From Bombella apis (GTDB lineage Bacteria > Pseudomonadota > Alphaproteobacteria > Acetobacterales > Acetobacteraceae), in NCBI RefSeq assembly GCF_018221685.1, contig NZ_JAGJTM010000003.1:246072-310071 (forward strand): a DNA stretch of 64,000 bases, written 5' to 3'. Below the pieces are notes generated by a model. The model did not search any database. It saw only the letters and a list, made by a program, of their open reading frames with translations, and was not told the origin of the DNA. Every line of letters begins with the position of its first letter. Position 1 is the stretch's first letter. This document shows positions 11,186 through 20,547 of the stretch, one piece after another. A program made the position numbers and the translations under genes.

Positions 11186-11479
11186 CTGGGCAGCCTTGCG
11201 CTCCTGCATACGCAGGATGCGACGCTTGATGACCAGAGCTTCTGGCGTCAGTTTCCGGTTCGGTGTGCCCAGCAGGAAGGAATCAAGCCCGCCATTATGC
11301 TCGACCGTACGGATCCCCTTGGCGGAAAGGCGCATACGCACCGGAGCCTCGAGAATATCGGACAGGAGCGTGGCTTCCTGAAGGTTCGGCAGGAAACGGC
11401 GACGGGACTTGTTGTTGGCGTGGCTGACGTTATTGCCCGTCAGTACCCCTTTGCCCGTGACATGGCAACGGCGAGACAT
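11174..11479 (-). CDS. rpmB: 50S ribosomal protein L28
   Basis: About 101 residues from ATG 11479 ([20 protein letters not shown]), the standard L28 N-terminus. The core [13 protein letters not shown] and the C-terminal [15 protein letters not shown] are typical of alphaproteobacterial L28, which is longer than the E. coli protein. It lies upstream of fusA on the same strand and ends in a perfect palindrome. Confidence 0.96.
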   Translation of the reverse strand: MSRRCHVTGKGVLTGNNVSHANNKSRRRFLPNLQEATLLSDILEAPVRMRLSAKGIRTVEHNGGLDSFLLGTPNRKLTPEALVIKRRILRMQERKAAQSAA

Positions 11480-11612
11480 AGAACTTCCTCGATACTGTGA
11501 TACGCAGGGCCGCAAGGCAGACCTGCATGTTCCGTAAATAAGGCGGGCTTATGACTTACTGACGCTGATACGTCAAGTCTTTCCTGCCTTTCATACCGAC
11601 AGAAGCAGCCCG

Positions 11613-13418
11613 CTACCCCTCTACATCCGAATGACTTTCAACGGAACCCCTTCTTGCCTGCAATCTCCACATTCCTGCATAAATGCCACCTTTTTCCAAC
11701 AGCTGGCGATGGGTTCCCTCTTCCACCACCTCTCCGTTCTCCATCACAAGGATATGGTCTGCCCTCTGTATCGTGGAGAGACGATGGGCGATCACGAGCG
11801 TTGTCCTGCCAGAGGAAAGGCTCTCCAGCTCTTTCTGGATGGCCTCTTCCGTCCGACTGTCCAGGGCACTGGTGGCTTCATCCAGCACAAGCAGACGGGG
11901 ATTGCGCAGGATGACACGGGCAATCGCCATTCTCTGCCTCTCCCCGCCCGACAGCCGCACCCCCCGCTCACCGACCAGTGTATCGAACCCGTCCGGCAGA
12001 CTGTCCACAAAAGGACCAAGCTGGGCCGCCTCGGCTGCCTGCCTGACCTCCGCCATGCTGGCCCCTGCCCGCCCGTAAGCAATATTCTCGGCAATCGTGG
12101 CATTGAAGAGTGAGGTCTCCTGCGCCACCACGCCGATCTGCCCCCGCAGGGCATCAAGCGATAGTGCCGGAAGTGGCACACCTTCCATTCGCACGGTTCC
12201 TTCCAGCGGGTCATACAGCCGGCTGACGAGCTTCGCCACTGTGGACTTTCCGGACCCGCTCCGCCCGACAATGGCGAGCATTTTCCCTGCCGCCAGCGTG
12301 AAACTGACATGACGCAGGATCAGCCGCTCCGGGTCATATCCGAAAGAAACATGCTGCATGTCCAGCGTCACGCCATGTGCCTGTCCGGCAGGCAGGGGGA
12401 CAGGCGCTGGCGGAGACTGTATCTCTGGTACCAGCCCCATCAGCTCCAGATAGGCTTCCATGTCGACACGGGCATTGCGCCAGCCTGCACCGACATAATT
12501 CAACGCCCCGACCGAGGCATAAACACTCCGGAGATACGTGCCCATCAACACGAATTGTGCAACACCGAGTCGATGCGCATGAATATCCCGTATGGCCATC
12601 CCCAGCAATACAGCCGTGGCGAGGGCAATCAGACTGTTGCGAATGGCCTGGGAACCTCCAACAAGCCCCTGCAAACGGGCCTCGGCCGTGCGCAGCGCCT
12701 GCCAGGCCCCCTCCTGCCGTCTGCATTCATGGGCGGCATTGCCGAACATGCGGACAATGTCCGCATTGAGCAGACTGTCCACCAGATGCCGATGTGCATG
12801 GTTGTTCGCCTGATTGCGCTCCCGTCTGGCCTGCATCCGCCAGCGGGTAAACAGGAAAGAAACAGCGGAATAGAGGATCAGCGTGGCACACAGCAGCACC
12901 AGGTACCAGCCATCAAAAACGCGCAAGACGACCAGAAAAGTCAGGGCCAGCCCCAGAAGGTTCGGCATGACGTTGGAGAAGGTCATGTCAACGATCATGC
13001 TGGCAGCATCAGCACCACGATCGATGATACGGGTCAGCGCACCTGTCTGCCGCTGCTGATGGAACCGGGCCCCCAGCTGGTGGACATGCTCCAGCCCCAG
13101 CAGGCTGATCCGCTCCCGCAGGGCCGTCCTCACCGGCACCATGAGCAGGCTGCGCAACGGCCCGGCCAGAGCACCTGCCATGCGCAGGACCGTATAGGAC
13201 GCCAGCAGGGCCATGACCGCCGCCATGACCGCTTCCTTCCCCGAAAGCCGGGCCACCATGTCGCTGAACAGCCAGGGTGTGGCAACGGCCGTCACACTCT
13301 CTACGACCAGCAGAACACAGGAACAGAAGAAGCGCAGAAACCAGCTCCTCAGGGAAGCCGGGCGAACCAGCCGCCAGAAAGCCCGTAAAGGCAGATGTCC
13401 GATCTTTGTTGATGCCAT
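11613..13418 (-). CDS. ABC exporter, Atm1/heavy-metal tolerance type
   Basis: A 601-residue half-transporter with an N-terminal transmembrane domain of about six helices and a C-terminal nucleotide-binding domain. Walker A is GRSGSGKST, the signature LSGGERQR and Walker B LLVLDEATSALD; the H-loop is IAHRLST. The segment GARFHQQRQTGALTRIIDRG resembles the Atm1 family, whose members export glutathione-linked compounds or Fe-S precursors. Substrate here is unknown. It is a single gene and would work as a homodimer. Confidence 0.88.
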   Translation of the reverse strand: MASTKIGHLPLRAFWRLVRPASLRSWFLRFFCSCVLLVVESVTAVATPWLFSDMVARLSGKEAVMAAVMALLASYTVLRMAGALAGPLRSLLMVPVRTALRERISLLGLEHVHQLGARFHQQRQTGALTRIIDRGADAASMIVDMTFSNVMPNLLGLALTFLVVLRVFDGWYLVLLCATLILYSAVSFLFTRWRMQARRERNQANNHAHRHLVDSLLNADIVRMFGNAAHECRRQEGAWQALRTAEARLQGLVGGSQAIRNSLIALATAVLLGMAIRDIHAHRLGVAQFVLMGTYLRSVYASVGALNYVGAGWRNARVDMEAYLELMGLVPEIQSPPAPVPLPAGQAHGVTLDMQHVSFGYDPERLILRHVSFTLAAGKMLAIVGRSGSGKSTVAKLVSRLYDPLEGTVRMEGVPLPALSLDALRGQIGVVAQETSLFNATIAENIAYGRAGASMAEVRQAAEAAQLGPFVDSLPDGFDTLVGERGVRLSGGERQRMAIARVILRNPRLLVLDEATSALDSRTEEAIQKELESLSSGRTTLVIAHRLSTIQRADHILVMENGEVVEEGTHRQLLEKGGIYAGMWRLQARRGSVESHSDVEG

Positions 13419-13566
13419 AAAAACCTGATAGATGATCTGCTGCCATGTCTGGCATTGTTGCCGGGGGAGCTTTTACACGGTCCTCCCCATCCTGCCAGCC
13501 TTTGCCAATTGAATGATGCCCCAGAGACAGGCAGGCTCTCCGCTGCTGTCCGTCCTCCGTGCCATC

Positions 13567-14427
13567 ATGAATGAACATCAGAGAGAACCCATGCTGTCCT
13601 CCGCTGCCTCTCCCTTTCTCCGCCATATTGAGCGGTGCCGCAATGTCACCCTCCCGGCGGGGCGCATCCCCCTGCTGCATGACGGCCTGTCCATCGGTCT
13701 GGTCGACCCTGCCTGCCTTGGCTGGCTGGCCGCTCCTGCCGAGATGGGCCTGCTGGAAATAGGGGACGGGCACATCACCCTGCCCGATGGACAGGGGCTG
13801 TCCCAGATAAGCCACATGCTGGCCGAGCAGGAACGCTATGTGCCCTTCCATGAATGGTTTGATGTCCGCTCACCTGATGGAACAATCATCGGGCAGATTG
13901 ACCGGGCTCTGATCCCGGTTTTTGGTGTGGAAGCTTCTGGTGTCCACATGAATGGCCTTGTCCAGAAAAAAACGGGGCTGCACCTCTGGGTTGCCCGCCG
14001 CAGCCCACAGAAACGGCTGGACCCAGGCAAACTCGACCATCTGGTTGCCGGCGGGATGAGCAGCGGCCTCACCCCAGAGGAAACACTCGTCAAGGAAGCC
14101 GGAGAAGAAGCCTCCATCCCCACCGCCCTTGCCCGGCAGGCCCGCCACGCCAGCACGCTCCATTACGCCATGACACGTCCGGAGGGGCTGCGACGCGACC
14201 GGCTTTACTGTTACGATCTCATGCTCCCGGAAGATTTCGTTCCCCAGGCCAATGATGGTGAAGTGGAATCCTTCCATCTCATGCCTGTCGAAAACGTCTT
14301 CCAGCTGGTCCGGGACACAGACGATTTCAAATTTAACGTTAATCTTGTCCTTCTGGACCTTTTCCTTCGACTTGGGATGTTCGATAAGCAGGATAGTCTG
14401 ATTCTGGCAGAAACTTTACACGGGTGA
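13567..14427 (+). CDS. NUDIX hydrolase with DUF4743-like N-terminus
   Basis: About 286 residues. The N-terminal third resembles the DUF4743 region found before NUDIX domains of thiamine-pyrophosphokinase-associated type. The NUDIX domain contains GGMSSGLTPEETLVKEAGEE, close to the GX5EX7REUXEE box, but Lys replaces the Arg of the REUXEE core (KEAGEE). It probably hydrolyses a nucleotide-linked or thiamine-related diphosphate; the substrate is not determined. The start is uncertain: an ATG at 13591 is also possible. Confidence 0.82.
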   Translation: MNEHQREPMLSSAASPFLRHIERCRNVTLPAGRIPLLHDGLSIGLVDPACLGWLAAPAEMGLLEIGDGHITLPDGQGLSQISHMLAEQERYVPFHEWFDVRSPDGTIIGQIDRALIPVFGVEASGVHMNGLVQKKTGLHLWVARRSPQKRLDPGKLDHLVAGGMSSGLTPEETLVKEAGEEASIPTALARQARHASTLHYAMTRPEGLRRDRLYCYDLMLPEDFVPQANDGEVESFHLMPVENVFQLVRDTDDFKFNVNLVLLDLFLRLGMFDKQDSLILAETLHG

Positions 14428-14512
14428 CCCCACATGACCACCCTTTCCAGACCAGCCCACTGATGTGGCTGCTTCATTCCATTCTGGCACGCTGACCGGG
14501 ACACCACGCACC

Positions 14513-15628
14513 ATGACCCATCCACACCACAGAACCACCCAACCGCTGCGGCTCTCTCCGCCCTCCAAGACCCTACAGAAACGGGCCCGTGGTTTTCTGG
14601 CACTGTTTTTCGTGCTGGCAGCCCTCTGGACACTCAGACACATGCTGCCAGCCCTCCTCTGGGGCGGCATCTTCGCCATTGCCCTCTGGCCACTATACAA
14701 ACGCTCGACAAGGCGGTTCGGCCACACGATATGGCTTCCCCTGCTCTTTACCGGTGTACTGGCGCTGATCTTCCTCGTCCCTGTTTCCTTCATCAGCATC
14801 AAGACGGCTGACGAAATCCATTCGGCTTTCCTGTGGCTTGATACGATCCGCCATCAGGGGCTGCCGGCCCCCGCCTGGCTGGACCGCCTGCCAGTGGCTT
14901 CCGGACCGGCCACCGCCCTCTGGACCGAGCATCTCAGCAATCCTGATGCCCTGAACGATTTGTTCCATTCCCTGAATCTGGGACATGGCATGGCCGTGGG
15001 CAAACAATTCGGTTCGGAAGTCCTGCACCGGGGCATCCTGTTCGGCTTCTCCATGCTGACACTTTTCTTCCTGCTGAAGGATGGCGACAGCATCATCCGG
15101 AAATGCATGATCGGCTCGCAGCGTCTCTTCGGAGCGCAGGGAGAAAGCCTTGCACGACAGATTGTGGCTTCCATTCATGGCACGGTTTCCGGCCTGGTTC
15201 TGGTCGGGCTGGGTGAAGGGGCCATCATGGGCGTGTGCTACGTGGTTGCCGGGGCCCCACAGCCGCTCATCTTCGGGCTGGCGACAGCCATTGCGGCCAT
15301 GGTCCCTCTGCTCGGCTGGATCGCCGTGACAGGCGTATGCCTGCTGATCGCCTTCAAGGGTAGCATGCTGGCCGCCGCCATCGTCTGGCTGATTGGTGCC
15401 GTCGTGCTGTTCGTGGCAGACCACTTCATTCGCCCTGTCCTGATAGGCGGCAGCACGAAAGTCCCATTCCTCTGGGTGTTGATGGGTATTCTGGGCGGTG
15501 CGGAAACATGGCAGCTGATGGGCCTGTTCATCGGACCAGCCATCATGGCGGCCCTGCACCTGCTCTGGACACTCTGGACCAGCAACAAGGTTTCTGGCCA
15601 GCGTACGGGACATATTGTGAGGGAGTGA
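14513..15628 (+). CDS. AI-2E family transporter (PerM/YdiK type)
   Basis: About 371 residues with seven to eight hydrophobic helices. It has the family's long soluble stretch after the first helices and a C-terminal block LIFGLATAIAAMVPLLGWIA followed by DHFIRPVLIGGSTKVPFL, typical of AI-2E permeases. Members export autoinducer-2 in some species or act as Na+/H+ antiporters, so the substrate is open. A terminator follows at 15743, beyond the oppositely oriented tRNA gene. Confidence 0.88.
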   Translation: MTHPHHRTTQPLRLSPPSKTLQKRARGFLALFFVLAALWTLRHMLPALLWGGIFAIALWPLYKRSTRRFGHTIWLPLLFTGVLALIFLVPVSFISIKTADEIHSAFLWLDTIRHQGLPAPAWLDRLPVASGPATALWTEHLSNPDALNDLFHSLNLGHGMAVGKQFGSEVLHRGILFGFSMLTLFFLLKDGDSIIRKCMIGSQRLFGAQGESLARQIVASIHGTVSGLVLVGLGEGAIMGVCYVVAGAPQPLIFGLATAIAAMVPLLGWIAVTGVCLLIAFKGSMLAAAIVWLIGAVVLFVADHFIRPVLIGGSTKVPFLWVLMGILGGAETWQLMGLFIGPAIMAALHLLWTLWTSNKVSGQRTGHIVRE

Positions 15629-15639
15629 ACCGCAGGAGA

Positions 15640-15716
15640 TGGTCGGGCAGGCGGGATTCGAACCCACGACCCCCAGTCCCCCAGACTGATGCGCTACCAG
15701 ACTGCGCTACTGCCCG
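15640..15716 (-). tRNA. tRNA-Pro (anticodon GGG)
   Basis: On the minus strand a complete cloverleaf is present: acceptor CGGGCAG/CTGCCCG, D arm with GCGC stems, anticodon loop CTGGGGG between TCAGT and ACTGG (anticodon GGG), a T arm with TTCGAAT, discriminator A and an encoded CCA. It decodes CCC and CCU proline codons. Confidence 0.96.
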
Positions 15717-15742
15717 TCGTCCTGCGGTGAGGAAGCTCTAGC

Positions 15743-15784
15743 AGCCCCGGCCCATTCCTGCAATGGCCCGGGGCTTTTTTTTAA
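15743..15784 (+). terminator. Rho-independent terminator
   Basis: AGCCCCGGCCCATT pairs with AATGGCCCGGGGCT with one internal mismatch and is followed by eight Ts on the plus strand. It would end the AI-2E transporter transcript. Confidence 0.88.
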
Positions 15785-15791
15785 TATTTTT

Positions 15792-17489
15792 TCAGAGGGT
15801 AAGGGTTTTTTTCATCTCGGCCAGTTCGCCGAGAAGATCATGCAGCAGCCTGTCCAGCTCATCCTTCCGCCGGACCTGGAGACGGTTTTCCATATCCTGG
15901 GCTGTCAGCTTCTGTTGCAGGACAACGCCTTCCCCCTCAAGGGCACGGATACGTTCCACTGCCTCGGCATGGCGTTCACGCTCACCGGCAAACCCGGCCT
16001 GCGCCTGCTTCAGCTCGCCATTTTCCGCTTCAAGATGCTCCACCCTGCCAACGATGACAGCCTGTGCTGCCAATTTTTCCTCACTCTCTTTCAGGGAACG
16101 CTTGAGACGGACATTTTCATCCTCAAGGGACTGCATGATCAGAACAGACTGTTCCAGCTTCCGCACAAGCTCCTGCCGCTCTGCCCCTACAGCCTCCAGA
16201 CGACTGGCAAGCTGTTTCTGCTGAGCAGCGCCTTCCGACTGCAAGGTCTGCACCTGCTCATGCTCTGCCTGCAGGGTTTTCAACTGCCCCTGAAGAGCCT
16301 GCACCTCATTCCACCTGGCTTCTTCTGCCAGCACCTGTTTTCTGGCGTCAGCTTTCAGCCGATCAACAGTTTCCCGCAGAGACGCAGCCTGCTTTTCCAG
16401 TTCCTGCTGTCTGGCCTGACCCGCTGTCTGCCGCTCCATGGCAGCCCTGTGCAGTGTCTCGATTTCAGCTTCCAGCCCCCGGCACCGTTCTGCCTCAGCA
16501 CGGGCTTCTTCCAGCTCCCTGCTCAGGGTCTGTATCCGCCCATGTTCGACCTGCATGTCGGCCAGCTTGACCCGCAGCCCTTCCAGCTGGCTCAAACGTT
16601 CCCTCCGGGATTCTGCCTCTTTCTGATGCTCTCTGGCTTCAGCCATCAGGCGATCAACAGTTTTCTGCAACTCGGCGTTACGCTCTTCCAGAACACGTCC
16701 CTGAGTGGCTTCCGTTTCACGCTGCTTCTGCCCAGCCGCACGCAGCGCCCCGTTCTCGGTTTCAAGACGCCTGATGTCCGCCCGTACGGCCTCAAGCTCC
16801 TCATGCAGGGCCGACGCCCTGTCACGCTCCGCCCGCAACCCGGCAAGCTCTGATCGCAGCGTCTCCAGCTGGAGCCGCTGCTCCTTCCCGTCGGCAACCG
16901 CCTGCTGATACGTGGCCGTCTCCGCCGTCAGACGCTCAACCGTTTCCTGCAAAGCCAGATTCTCTTCTTCCAGCTCTGCAACATAACCACCCTTTGCGTC
17001 CTTCTGAGGCTGCGGGGCAGACCGGGACTGCTCCAGCGCTTCCTTCAGGGAAGCATTCTCATCTTCCAGTGTCTTGAGGGAGAGCGCAATCTGACCAAAC
17101 TCCTCAAGACGATCGCTGAGCGTTCTGTTTTCCTTCTGCAACTCCTTCAGCTGGTCAGGTGAAGAGGTTTCGCCGTGACCAGCTGTCTCCGCCCCGCCCG
17201 AGACGGAAAGCGGCGTGCCATCACTGATGATCCCCTCACGCTTCAGCAATGGAACAACCTCATGGCTTCTGGCACCATCCTGATAAAGGAGCCGGGCGAT
17301 ATTGCGCACGACCGTGACAGCCTGCTCATCGTAATAACTCTGCCCGTCTTCACCCTGCTTTACCCTGAAAACAGGATAAAGACTTTCCCATGAATGCAGA
17401 CGGTACAGAGGCAACCCCAGCTCCCCTGCAACGCTGATGGCTGTCCTCAAGCCCCCATGCTGAGGCTGAGATGAATCAGTGGACATCAT
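15792..17489 (-). CDS. MerR-like regulator fused to a long coiled coil
   Basis: A 565-residue protein. Residues 15-85 form a MerR-type helix-turn-helix region (LPLYRLHSWESLYPVF, then YYDEQAVTVVRNIARLLY). From about residue 130 to the end the protein is an almost continuous Glu/Gln/Lys/Leu-rich coiled coil. MerR-like genes normally follow ihfA in Alphaproteobacteria but are much shorter, so the coiled-coil tail is unusual. It overlaps ihfA by four bases. A structural or nucoid role in addition to regulation is possible but is inference. Confidence 0.8.
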   Translation of the reverse strand: MMSTDSSQPQHGGLRTAISVAGELGLPLYRLHSWESLYPVFRVKQGEDGQSYYDEQAVTVVRNIARLLYQDGARSHEVVPLLKREGIISDGTPLSVSGGAETAGHGETSSPDQLKELQKENRTLSDRLEEFGQIALSLKTLEDENASLKEALEQSRSAPQPQKDAKGGYVAELEEENLALQETVERLTAETATYQQAVADGKEQRLQLETLRSELAGLRAERDRASALHEELEAVRADIRRLETENGALRAAGQKQRETEATQGRVLEERNAELQKTVDRLMAEAREHQKEAESRRERLSQLEGLRVKLADMQVEHGRIQTLSRELEEARAEAERCRGLEAEIETLHRAAMERQTAGQARQQELEKQAASLRETVDRLKADARKQVLAEEARWNEVQALQGQLKTLQAEHEQVQTLQSEGAAQQKQLASRLEAVGAERQELVRKLEQSVLIMQSLEDENVRLKRSLKESEEKLAAQAVIVGRVEHLEAENGELKQAQAGFAGERERHAEAVERIRALEGEGVVLQQKLTAQDMENRLQVRRKDELDRLLHDLLGELAEMKKTLTL

Positions 17490-17797
17490 TGATGGGCATC
17501 CTGAGCTGATGGTCTGCCATTGACGCTGTCCCGCAGAAGACGGGATGGCCGGAAGAACGGCACACGCCGGGCCGAGATGATGGCCTCTTTCCCTGTCAGG
17601 GGATTCCGCCCCAGACGGGTTGCTTTATCCCGTACAGCGAACGTACCGAAGCCGCTGATCTTCAGCGACTTGCCCTGCTCAAGAGTCTGGATGAACAGCT
17701 CAAACATTTTCTCCAGAAACAGGGTAGCCTGCTGCCGGGAAAAGCCATGCTCCTCCTGGAGGAGCTCTATCAGATCAGCGCGTGCAATTGTCTCCAT
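17486..17797 (-). CDS. ihfA: Integration host factor subunit alpha
   Basis: About 103 residues from METIARADLIELL. It has the DNA-bending beta-arm region with LGRNPLTGKE and RRVPFFRPSRLLRD, diagnostic of IHF-alpha. IHF bends DNA as a heterodimer with IHF-beta (candidate partner at 27440). It is placed after plsX-fabH and before the MerR-like gene, the usual alphaproteobacterial order. A hairpin terminator separates it from fabH, so it may have its own promoter or depend on read-through. Confidence 0.93.
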   Translation of the reverse strand: METIARADLIELLQEEHGFSRQQATLFLEKMFELFIQTLEQGKSLKISGFGTFAVRDKATRLGRNPLTGKEAIISARRVPFFRPSRLLRDSVNGRPSAQDAHQ

Positions 17798-17837
17798 AAT
17801 GGGAAAAGGTATCACGAGCCATCTGATTAGCACACTG

Positions 17838-17873
17838 AAAAAACGAACTCCCCTGTATATAAATCAGGGGAGT
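17838..17873 (-). terminator. Rho-independent terminator/attenuator between fabH and ihfA
   Basis: On the minus strand ACTCCCCTG pairs with CAGGGGAGT and is followed by TCGTTTTTTC. It lies between genes that are otherwise co-oriented, so it may set the fabH-to-ihfA expression ratio. Confidence 0.88.
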
Positions 17874-17904
17874 TTCAGAAGCGCTGATTCCGCCTGGAAA
17901 GGCC

Positions 17905-18912
17905 TTACATTCTCACCAGAGCAGACCCCCATGTAAGGCCACCACCAAGGGCCTCCATGAGGACCAGATCGCCCTGCCTGATCCGCCCATCCCGGACCGC
18001 TTCATCCAGAGCAAGAGGGATTGATGCCGCCGACGTGTTGGCGTGCCTGTCTACCGTCACCACGACACGATCCGACGGCAGGGCAAGCTTCTTGGCCATG
18101 CCATCAATGATCCGCAGATTCGCCTGATGCGGCACCAGCCACTGGATGTCCGTGCCCTTGAGACCGTTTGTCTCCAGCGCTTCATCAACAGCAGCAGCAA
18201 GGTTGACGACAGCATGACGGAACACCTCCCGCCCATGCATTTTCAACGCCACCTTGCCAGATGCACAGCCAACAGCACCATCAACATAGAGCAGATCACC
18301 AAGACGGCCATCTGCGTGAAGATGCGTGGACAGGATACCCTCTCCCTCACCTGCGCCTGCCTCGAGCAGGACCGCACCAGCGCCATCCCCGAACAGCACA
18401 CAGGTGGAACGGTCTTCCCAGTCCAGAAGACGGGAAAATACCTCCACACCGATCACCATGGCACGCCTGACCTGACCGGAGCGGATCATGGAATCAGCCA
18501 CTGTCAACGCATACACGAAACCAGAGCAGGCTGCGCTGACGTCAAACCCGAAACCACGTTCCATGCCCAGAGCCGCCTGAACACGTACGGCAACGGAAGG
18601 GAATACCTGATCCGGCGTTGATGTTGCCACGATGACGGCATCCACATCATCTGCTGTTCTGCCAGCATGTTCCAGCGCCCGCTGGGCTGCCAGATGCGCA
18701 AGGGATACGGCGGATTCATCGCCAGACACAATATGCCGCTGACGGATTCCGGTCCTGGTCCTGATCCACTCATCCGACGTATCAAGTCTGAATTCGGCAG
18801 CCAGCTCCTCATTGCTGAAAGCACGCTGCGGAAGGGCACTGCCGACACCTGTCAGACGGGCACCCGCTGCCGCTCCCCGGACCTGTTTATCCTGCGCCAT
18901 GGAAGACGTCAC
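17905..18912 (-). CDS. fabH: 3-oxoacyl-ACP synthase III
   Basis: Condenses acetyl-CoA with malonyl-ACP to start fatty acid synthesis. The 335 residues carry the catalytic triad Cys129 (SAACSGF), His262 (VPHQAN) and Asn292 (ANTSAAS), and the C-terminal GGGLTWGSALVRM. The N-terminus has about 15 extra residues; a start at the inner Met5 is possible. The start ATG overlaps the plsX stop by four bases, giving coupled translation. Confidence 0.96.
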   Translation of the reverse strand: MTSSMAQDKQVRGAAAGARLTGVGSALPQRAFSNEELAAEFRLDTSDEWIRTRTGIRQRHIVSGDESAVSLAHLAAQRALEHAGRTADDVDAVIVATSTPDQVFPSVAVRVQAALGMERGFGFDVSAACSGFVYALTVADSMIRSGQVRRAMVIGVEVFSRLLDWEDRSTCVLFGDGAGAVLLEAGAGEGEGILSTHLHADGRLGDLLYVDGAVGCASGKVALKMHGREVFRHAVVNLAAAVDEALETNGLKGTDIQWLVPHQANLRIIDGMAKKLALPSDRVVVTVDRHANTSAASIPLALDEAVRDGRIRQGDLVLMEALGGGLTWGSALVRM

Positions 18913-20012
18913 TCCTGCTCTCTGCTTTCTCCAGACTGCCCCAACATGCCGAGCTGATCCAGACGATGGCGGATCTTGTCATTCAGCCTGTTTTCCACCG
19001 CATCCACGGCAACATCCACCGCAGAGGCGAAACCCTCGGCATCTGCCCCACCATGTGACTTCACCACGATGCCATTCAGCCCCACAAAAACGGCGCCATT
19101 ATAGCGGCTAGGATCGATCCATTCCTTCATGCGGCGCAGACCGGGGCGGACCAGAAGGTAGCCGATCCGGGTCAACCAGCTACTCATGAACACGCTCCTG
19201 AGCAACCCGAAAGCCAGCTTCAGCGCCCCTTCACCAGTCTTCAGTGCCACATTGCCCGTAAAACCATCCGTCACGACAACATCGGTCACACCGGCGGTAA
19301 TGTCATGCCCCTCCACAAAACCGTGGAAACGGTCAGACAACACACTGTCCCGAAGGCGCTCGGCAGCCTGCTTCAGGCGTTCGTCGCCCTTCAGCTCTTC
19401 CGAACCAACATTGAGCAGCCCGATGCTGGGCGCCTTGAGGGACAGGGCCGCCTGTGCGAAGGCCTCCCCCATGATGGCGAATTCGACCAGATTGCGGGCA
19501 TCGCATACGATGTTCGCACCCAGATCAAGCATGACGACATCACCACGGGCGGATGGCTGGACAGCCGCCATGGCCGGGCGAGAAATACCGGGCAGGGCTT
19601 TTACGATGATCTTTGCCAATGCAAGCATCGCACCACTGTTCCCGGCGGACACGACGCCACGAGCCTCACCAGAGGCAACAGCCTCCATGGCGACCCGCAT
19701 GGAGGATCCCCGCACGCGAAGCGCCGCAGTGGGTTTCATCTCCATGGGAATGCTTTCCGGCGCATGGCGCACGGTGCAGATTCCAGAAAGTTTGGGATAA
19801 TTTGCGAGTGATGCGTTCAGGACCTTCTCATCACCTATGAGAAGAATCCGGATGTCCGGGTGACGGATGGCCGTCATCTCCAGTCCCGCAAGAACGATCT
19901 CGGGGGCGTTATCTCCCCCCATGGCATCAACGGCCAGAGTAAAAGGAGCCGGGGATTGTGCAGCCTGCTTTTCGACTCCACCCTCAGCTCTGACGCCAGA
20001 CGCCTCCGTCAT
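18909..20012 (-). CDS. plsX: Phosphate acyltransferase PlsX
   Basis: Makes acyl-phosphate from acyl-ACP for phospholipid synthesis. About 367 residues from MTEASG; the open frame extends 20 codons upstream, but homology starts near FTLAVDAMGGDNAPEIVLAG, read here as two blocks FTLAVDAMGGDNAPE and IVLAG. Other family blocks are SAGNSGAMLA, LDLGANIVCDARNLVEFA and VVTDGFTGNVALK. It lies in the rpmF-plsX-fabH order and overlaps fabH. Confidence 0.96.
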   Translation of the reverse strand: MTEASGVRAEGGVEKQAAQSPAPFTLAVDAMGGDNAPEIVLAGLEMTAIRHPDIRILLIGDEKVLNASLANYPKLSGICTVRHAPESIPMEMKPTAALRVRGSSMRVAMEAVASGEARGVVSAGNSGAMLALAKIIVKALPGISRPAMAAVQPSARGDVVMLDLGANIVCDARNLVEFAIMGEAFAQAALSLKAPSIGLLNVGSEELKGDERLKQAAERLRDSVLSDRFHGFVEGHDITAGVTDVVVTDGFTGNVALKTGEGALKLAFGLLRSVFMSSWLTRIGYLLVRPGLRRMKEWIDPSRYNGAVFVGLNGIVVKSHGGADAEGFASAVDVAVDAVENRLNDKIRHRLDQLGMLGQSGESREQE

Positions 20013-20072
20013 GAGTGCAGCCCCCAGAAATTCCTTGTTTTTCCTGCTCAGGCAGGATGCACGAAAATGCAA

Positions 20073-20093
20073 CCCCGGACCGGAAGCCCGGGG
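20073..20093 (-). terminator. Weak hairpin between rpmF and plsX
   Basis: CCCCGG pairs with CCGGGG around a nine-base loop and is followed on the minus strand by TTGCATTTTCG. The T run is interrupted, so it is probably an attenuator or processing site rather than a full stop. Confidence 0.45.
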
Positions 20094-20120
20094 CGGCAGT
20101 ATCCCTCAGGATACGGGCAA

Positions 20121-20327
20121 TCAGGCGCGAACGGCTGTCTTCAGCGCACGGCCCTCTGCACTGACAACCTCACGGCCATCATAATGGCCACAATGGCTGC
20201 ACACATGATGCGGGCGCTTCATCTCGCCACAGTTGGCGCATTCAGCATGCGCCTCAACACGAAGAGCCTGATGGCTGCGACGCATGCCACGACGGGACGG
20301 CGTAGTCTTTCTCTTAGGGACGGCCAT
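20121..20327 (-). CDS. rpmF: 50S ribosomal protein L32
   Basis: A 68-residue protein beginning [19 protein letters not shown], the standard L32 N-terminus. Zinc-ribbon cysteines are CANCGE and [12 protein letters not shown]. It sits between the DUF177 gene and plsX, the widespread yceD-rpmF-plsX arrangement. Confidence 0.97.
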   Translation of the reverse strand: MAVPKRKTTPSRRGMRRSHQALRVEAHAECANCGEMKRPHHVCSHCGHYDGREVVSAEGRALKTAVRA

Positions 20328-20453
20328 GGGTATCTGCCTCTCACTGGGTTGCGTATCCGGCTTCTGCTACCGCACGGCGCGGCCTCAAGCCAGAGAAATC
20401 TCATTAGGTCTTCACCACCGCCATAAGCCACGGTGCTCAGGCGTGGGGCTCTA

Positions 20454-20474
20454 GCAGAGAGAGCATCTCTCTGC
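20454..20474 (-). other. Strong hairpin in the DUF177-rpmF spacer
   Basis: A perfect nine-base-pair stem, GCAGAGAGA pairing with TCTCTCTGC around a three-base loop, lies in the 220-bp spacer. There is no following T run, so an RNA-processing or stabilising element is more likely than a terminator. Confidence 0.5.
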
Positions 20475-20547
20475 AAGCATCAATGCCACTACGGCATCGC
20501 TCCTTACTCCCTGCCTTTACCAGAAAGGCGGAAAGATTACCACTCCT

